NCBI GenBank assembly: GCA_963676075.2
Contig: CAXXNZ010000001.1
Coordinates: forward strand, 1-64,000
Source: JAHJQZ01 sp963676075
Lineage (GTDB): Bacteria; Pseudomonadota; Alphaproteobacteria; Rhizobiales; Devosiaceae
DNA length: 64,000 nucleotides
Direction: 5' to 3'
Shown here: positions 58,469-64,000 of the stretch, piece by piece
How the letters are laid out: each line of letters starts with the position of its first letter
Numbering within the stretch: position 1 is the stretch's first letter
Position numbers and translations under genes: made by a program
Notes under the pieces: generated by a model
Seen by the model: only the letters and a program-made list of their open reading frames with translations
What the model was told of the DNA's origin: nothing
The model's database searches: none

Positions 58469-61198
58469 ATGAATAAATCAAAAATGCCCATGGAATTAAA
58501 TGATATTCCGTTACAAAAATTAGTGACAACTACAGAATTTTAACAAAATCTTACTGGAACTTCCCTAGAATTATTCCTTAAAATACCTTACATGCATAAA
58601 AAATATTTACTAATCTCCTCTTTGCATAAAATTTAATAACAACAGACAGATCTAAATTAAAATATAATTCTTTTTAAATATTTCAATAACAGATTTTCCA
58701 TTGCTATTTAGTTTTTCTAAGACTTTTGCATTCATTTTACAAAGCCTAATGGAAAGAATTTACTAAAATTATAAGTCGCATCTATACTTAGATTTTAGGA
58801 TTTTGTCAGTTCATTTAAAATCCAGGATTTGAATTAAGAATTTAAATGGATATCATTGAGTGTGAATAATTCTTTTGGAGAGGATTAAATTCTTATTGGG
58901 TTTTAGTCGGATGAAAAAATAAATTAATTTCGCTATAAAATGAATGAATTGCTTTCTTTATTAACACTAAATAAAGGGAAAACCATAAATAAAAATCTAT
59001 TAAGTCTTTATAAACCCAATGAAAATTCATTCAATGTAAATTATTTAAGTTCTAATGGCAGTTTTATTCCTATAATTATTGATTTAATTGAAAATCCGGA
59101 TTGTTTGAATTTGTATTCATAAAAATAAATTTTTATTTATCCATTATTAATTCAAAACTTTAAGAAATATGAACAGTTAGATGATAAGAAATTATAATTA
59201 TCCTATGGGAAATACTGCATCTAATTATAATTTACAACATAATTAGAATAATAAGCCTTTGTCAGTCGTTTTAGTGCTGTTCACGAATTAAATGTTTTTT
59301 ATTCAAATTCTTTTTGGTAATTTTCTAGGTCCCTATAGGTAAAAGACGATGTGTATGATGATGATTCATGAATAAAAAAACAATTGAATCCCGAATTTAT
59401 ATTCAAAACTAAAATTGGAGAATATTTTTTTAAGATTGTAAATTAAAATACCGTGGATTAAGAATAACTTCTCTCAGTGAATTTTAATTCAGAATATCTT
59501 AAATTTTGGTCAAAAAAAGTTAATTTTATTATTATTTTCTTATTTTAATTAATTAAGGTTTCGAAAAAAACTGTCTTAAAAGCTCTTCCTTTTAGTTAAA
59601 TTGTTTCTTCTTTTTCCTTTCAACCAAATGCTTTAAAACTCTATTTAACTAATCAAATTACATTATAACTGCATTTTTCTTCTTCCTTTGAACGCATTTT
59701 GTTTTAAAGTCTGCTACCAAAAAATATTGATAAATCTTCTATTAAACTTTTTCTTTCCACATTTAATGTAAAGCATTGTGAGCCATTTGAACTCAATAAA
59801 AGTGAATGGCTTGACAAAATACAAAGTAATACTGATATTTGTGTAATTAGCCTTTAGGATTGCAAGTCTATAAATTGGTTAGAAAAATTGTAATAATCTT
59901 TATCTCTTAAAGGATTTTCTTTGCTTATTGTGAATAGTTCTTCATCGTCACAAATGCTTGCAATTTTTTCATAAAATTATCTTACGGATTTTATCTTTAA
60001 TATTGAGACTCATAAGGTATAAAAAGGAAACAATTTTGCAATTTAAATTTCATTTCGAATTAAGGAAATATAATTAAGTTTTATCTCTTATAAAATAAAA
60101 GAATTAAATGAATTTAATTAATTGAAAGAATAAATAACTTAAAAGGAGTATTACTAATATGAATTTATTTTAGGAGATTTTGGATTGAATAAAACAAGGA
60201 ATTCATTACTCTCTGATTTTTAAGAAGAAGAAATTTAATTCGGACCAACATATAAATTCAAACGACTTGAAACTATATTAGATGGAACAAAAAAAGTAAA
60301 ATTATTATAATAATCACTTTTTTAACAATAGTAATCCTGGTCAGACAGGATCCTGTATCGAACCTTGGGAAAAGGCGACTTTAATACCTTGGAGTATGCT
60401 TCTTGTTTAAATTAATTTGGCAGGTTTTAAATATTACAATAATAAAAGTTTTAAAACAATTATTTTTTAAAGTACACATCGTCCTGTCATAGCTCAATAT
60501 GAAATTAATTTTTAGCAGTCTATAAGTTAACCTAAAAATAAACTCTTTACTATGAAATAATTAATAATTGAGAATTTAATTATTAAATCTTCTAGATTAG
60601 ACAGACTCCCTTTATCTATGAAATTATTTATTTAAGGAGAAAATTTAAGAGAATTTTACTCTTCAATTGAAAAGACAATCACTAATTAAAGTGATTAAAT
60701 TGTAATAAATAGTGAGGAATTACCAGTTTTGTCTTTCATATTTGCTTGTGGCAGGAATGAAACTTTGTTTGAGTTTTCTATCATTGTAATAATTTCTTCA
60801 ATGAATGTTGAGTTTGGTTTTTATTGTTAGATTGAATAAAAATTATAAAAGGTGAAGCTTAATTTTGTTTAAAAGAAACTATTGATTCTTCTTTTTGCTC
60901 TTAACTTTCGAACAAAGGATAAAATATAGGAATTATTGAAGGTTTTATAATTATATAATATCATTACTATTCATTAAAGGTAAATTTTATATCAAATGAA
61001 AACAAAGATCATCAGTTTTAACATTTTATTATTCAAAATCATTAAATCTAATCAAAAATAGAATTTTTTAATAATTTATAAATTTTATTATTATTTTATT
61101 AAAGAGTTTTAATTGTTTATCAATTTAGTGATTAACAATTGTTTTATTATTTTTTTAACTATCTTAAAATAATAATAGAAAAATTTAAAATTCTATGA
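58469..61198 (+). CDS. Inositol polyphosphate 5-phosphatase-like protein, divergent active site
   Basis: ATG 58469. The first 380 residues are unrecognised and could hold a lipid-binding domain (HKKYLLISSLHKI, SLHKI-type strands). The C-terminal half has the 5-phosphatase order: LFLSTFNVKHCEP (family FxxTWNVN), DICVISLQDCKS (family DIYVIGLQE, Glu changed to Asp), FILGDFGLNKTRN (family GDLNYR), FGPTYKFKRLETI, SWSDRILYRTLGKGDFNTLE (family PSWCDRILW), STHRPVIAQYEI (family SDHRPVxAxF, Asp changed to Thr). Two catalytic positions are therefore altered. A C2-like tail follows (VEFGFYCQIEQKL). Introns near 59519-59557 and 60943-60980. The first TGA in frame (61196) overlaps the next start codon, so the true end is probably earlier or via another intron. 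Confidence 0.68.
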
Positions 61199-62325
61199 CT
61201 GAAATTATACAAAAGCCAAGGAATTTTGAGAAATTTGGTAAGTAATATTTAGTTAATAAGCCCTACCCAAAAAACCCAATAGAAAGTCTAAAATTAAGCT
61301 AAGATTCTTATTAAAATTTATTAAAAAAAATAAAAAATTCAATATTTGTGAATAATGGAGCTTTAAAGAATATCTCATAGCAAAATTGATCGGCTTCATT
61401 TTTTAAAAAGGAAACAAAAAATAAGTCTTTGAGTTCAAGGATAGTGAATGAATCAAGAATACCAGTCAATTAATCAGAAATCTACAGAACTGATTGTACT
61501 AATTATGCAGATAATGCGAAACATTACTTATTATAAAATTAAAGTTAACTTTTAAAAATGAATCATCATCGGACTGAATTATCCTTTATAAGAAAACAAA
61601 ATATTAAAGTCAGAAAAGAAGAATAGTAAGTTTCATAAAAAAATTCGAAACAATATGAAATCTTAAAGCTTTGGTCCCCACATCAAAAATAAAAAAAATC
61701 TCTGCTATAAGTATAAAAGGCAATGGCATTAAAAGATCAAAAATTAAATAATTTTATTAAATCATAAATGAAGAGAATGAGTTATTTTTAATTTCAAAAA
61801 TAAATGATTGAGGATGAAAATGAGAAAAATAGATTTATGCCTCAAATTAACGAACCTAAATATTCAAACAAATGAAAACAATTAAATACTGAGTTTGCAA
61901 AGAAAATGGAAGAATTATATAAAATAAATTAAAGTTAAATTAAAGAAAGAACATAATCAACTCCATAACTGTGTGGGGTTTCTCAGCAAAAACAGCAATA
62001 AAAGTTTTAATAGATGCAACTATTTTTTGATTCGAAAATGAATAGGCATAATTAGATTAATAACTATAAGGATAAAATAAAACAATTATTATCAAAGATT
62101 GGCACATTGCAAACAAAATAAGTTGTCACAATAGGTTAACTTTCTAGTTTCCGGAATAAAACGTAAAAGTAATTTGGTAACAATATATTATTAATAATTT
62201 TATAAAAAATAGAGGGATATACCTAAAAGGTTCAAGCTCTAGATCCAAGCTACTAATCCTTGATGTCAGTGTTTGAAAAACCGATTTATTTTAATAAAAA
62301 GTTAATAAAAAAAAAATATAAATGA
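61195..62325 (+). CDS. Hypothetical basic Gln-rich protein
   Basis: ATG 61195 (MTEIIQKPRNFEKFGKQYLV). Lys/Gln-rich with short ordered motifs (KNPIESLKLSQDSYQNLLKK, RIPVNQSEIYRTDC, KLWSPHQKQKKSLLQVQKAM, MPQINEPKYSNKWKQLNTEF), several TGA Trp codons, and a 37-nt intron near 62176-62212. Ends FEKPIYFNKKL then a Lys run at TGA 62323. Pattern is that of a microtubule- or nucleic-acid-associated disordered protein; no family recognised. Confidence 0.55.
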
Positions 62326-62490
62326 AATGATTTCGATTTTTAAAAGAATTGATTGAAATTATTTGTATTAAAATAATTGGTATAATTTTTTTATAGTATA
62401 TTAAAAAAACAAAATTAGTTTTTATCGAAATTGTGTGAATTTCTCAAGAAAAATTATATAAAATATAAGACAATGATAGCTAAATATCTA

Positions 62491-63998
62491 TCAAATTAAA
62501 AACAATGCAGATACCATTCCGATAATAGCTCCTATGTTAATGGAGGAACCAAGAATAGCAGAGCTTATTTCCTTTTATTCAACGTTGACTTTAGCTCCTC
62601 CAACAATCATCGATAAAGTTAAAGACCATCCATTAGTAAATCCAAAGATGAAAATATTTAGGTAGATAAAGTATCTTAGAAGCATTGGAAACCAAGGTTA
62701 GACTACCAGCACAAATATTAAGCAATTTATATATCTTAATTTAACAATTTTGCTGGCCATAAATTCGGTTTAAGGAAGATAAGGGGTGAATAGTCTGCCT
62801 AAGACATCAGAAATTGTCCAAGTGAATGCTATACTGGTAGTTTGCCAGCTCATAGAAATGCCGGCAAGTTGAAGCTTTGAAATTGCATATCCTGGGTACA
62901 TAATATTGGTTTGAATTTATTATATGATAATAAGTAAGGGGATTGGCCAAATCTAATCAATGACTGATTTGAAGATCTAAAGTCCCGAAATTTCTGAGGA
63001 TTTATTTTGTTTTTATTTTACTTGCATTGGGAATTTGAGTTCATCTTCACTAATGTCGGAGAGTTGGTTTAAATCAGTGAGTCTTGAAACTCCTGTAGTA
63101 GAATTTCCATCTCCAAATCTAACTTCTTTCATTTCTAATGAACTTATTTTTTCAATATTGCTAATAAGTTTTCCTTCGATTTTTTCTAAATGAGTAATTG
63201 AGTAATCTGTTTTGCTAAATGAATGGAGGACTTTCAGTAAAGCCATGAATAAAATGGCAAGGATACAGAAAAAAATCATTGTAGCCATTGTGATAGCTTC
63301 TGGTGTTGTCCCAAAGACTGAAAGCAAAATAATTCGGAGTAATGTGCAAAAAATTCCAGCTATAGCAAGTCCAGAAAAAAATAATGTGGTATAATTTTCT
63401 TTGGAAAAGGCACTTGTAAAGCTGATTCCTCCTGCCATGATTAATTGCATCGCAATTCCAATAATAAAAATCATTAGCATGCATATCCAAAATCCTAATG
63501 CATTAGGAAAAAAATTTGCCATTATTCTAGAACAAAATATTTAGGATAAATTAATGAAATGTTTACGGTAGTAAAGGAATAAAGAAAATGCAAATGATGT
63601 TCCCAATATAGATTCGATCATAAATCTTTAGCTTCCCTGAGAGAGCGTAGATCAAAAAACTCATTATTGTCATACCAATAATCATTGGGATCATCATATA
63701 AAAGTAAACATTGTAGTTAACAAACTCTGCCTAAAAGAAAATTTAGTAATTATTAAATATTTACTTGAAAATAATCAAAAGTGACAATTACTCCGTTTAA
63801 TGGAATCATACAGCAGATTCCAGCTAATAAAGCCAGTATAGTTCCAAGACGCTTGTCTTTTATTGGAGTTTATATTAGATCTAAAAATTCATAATTAAAG
63901 GAAAATAAATGAATAAAAGTACTATATTCATCCATAAAGGACAATGTTAGATCGTTTTCAACTTCTTCCATTGGGGATTTAGTTTTCTTGAATGACAT
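62491..63998 (-). CDS. Equilibrative nucleoside transporter (ENT/SLC29 family)
   Basis: Plasma-membrane or organellar nucleoside carrier. ATG 63998. A cytosolic N-terminus (MSFKKTKSPMEEVENDLTLS) precedes TM1 (LLAGICCMIPLNGVIVTFDY, the family GxxxLLPWNxFIT position). Then TM helices: MMIPMIIGMTIMSFLIY; FFPNALGFWICMLMIF; GISFTSAFSKENYTTLFFSG then LAIAGIFCTLLRIILLSVF (family SxGxAGIxxSxxRI); MATMIFFCILAILFMALL. A large hydrophilic loop (HSFSKTDYSITHLEK ... LKFPMQ) lies between TM6 and TM7, as in ENTs, then five C-terminal helices ending GAIIGMVSALFLI at TGA 62491. Introns: 35 nt (63733-63767 region) and 40 nt (63525-63564 region). About 475 residues, normal for the family. Confidence 0.85.
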
Positions 63999-64000
63999 TT

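Noticed and set aside
63212..63490. Small ORFs on both strands inside the transporter
   Set aside because: They are shadow frames of the ENT transmembrane segments.
1..64000. Widespread pseudogenes full of TAA/TAG stops
   Set aside because: Families read perfectly once TAA/TAG are Gln and TGA is Trp/stop; motif conservation and splice phases are intact, so these are working genes in a variant code.

Overview
This window is nuclear DNA from a ciliate that reads UAA and UAG as Gln and uses UGA both as Trp and as its only stop. That matches the karyorelict nuclear code (NCBI table 27), so a Loxodes-like organism is the best guess. The evidence is direct. Conserved proteins run open only when TAA/TAG are read as Gln. 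In-frame TGA falls on invariant Trp positions (dynein FAWIGQLRYYFE at 18148; PARG RWGCGAFGG at 44927), while other TGAs end proteins exactly where the families end. DNA is very AT-rich. Genes are dense, on both strands, with GT..AG introns of about 25-70 nt, many 34-38 nt. Read with the standard code, almost every gene here looks like a string of short ORFs.

Layout. 0-5 kb: two paralogous type I membrane proteins flank ELP4 (Elongator) and a coiled-coil gene. 5-9.4 kb: a small Gln-rich gene, a three-repeat MYB factor with a long poly-Gln tail, and a CFAP97 ciliary protein. 9.9-12.6 kb: a pseudokinase-TPR protein and a twin CX9C mitochondrial protein. 12.9-16.1 kb: a large secreted surface protein. 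16.9-28.5 kb: an axonemal dynein heavy chain whose microtubule-binding stalk is triplicated in frame and whose tail is missing. 28.5-30.7 kb: an inverted, internally deleted, chimeric copy of the 4.5-6.8 kb region. 30.8-36.8 kb: protein kinases and TLDc-domain genes plus decayed kinase pieces, including a TLDc gene interrupted by what looks like eight tandem introns separated by single codons. 37-41 kb: a TPR protein, a small secreted protein and an RCK (MAK/ICK-type) ciliary kinase. 41-44.5 kb: a cytosolic carboxypeptidase (CCP5/AGBL5-like) sharing a 164-bp divergent promoter with the kinase. 44.6-51.2 kb: PARG and a WGR-type PARP, eraser and writer of poly(ADP-ribose), flanking a cysteine-rich surface protein made of perfect 50-residue repeats. 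51.3-64 kb: LRR, MORN, catalytically degenerate aspartyl protease-like, Gln/Glu-repeat, lipidated small protein, 5-phosphatase-like, Gln-rich, and nucleoside-transporter (ENT) genes.

Functionally the window is strong in cilia: dynein, CFAP97, RCK kinase, tubulin deglutamylase and MORN. PAR metabolism and cell-surface proteins follow. The most unusual signals are the triplicated dynein stalk, the tandem-intron array, and the chimeric inverted duplication. I translated by hand, so exon edges are proposals unless a splice restores a family motif.
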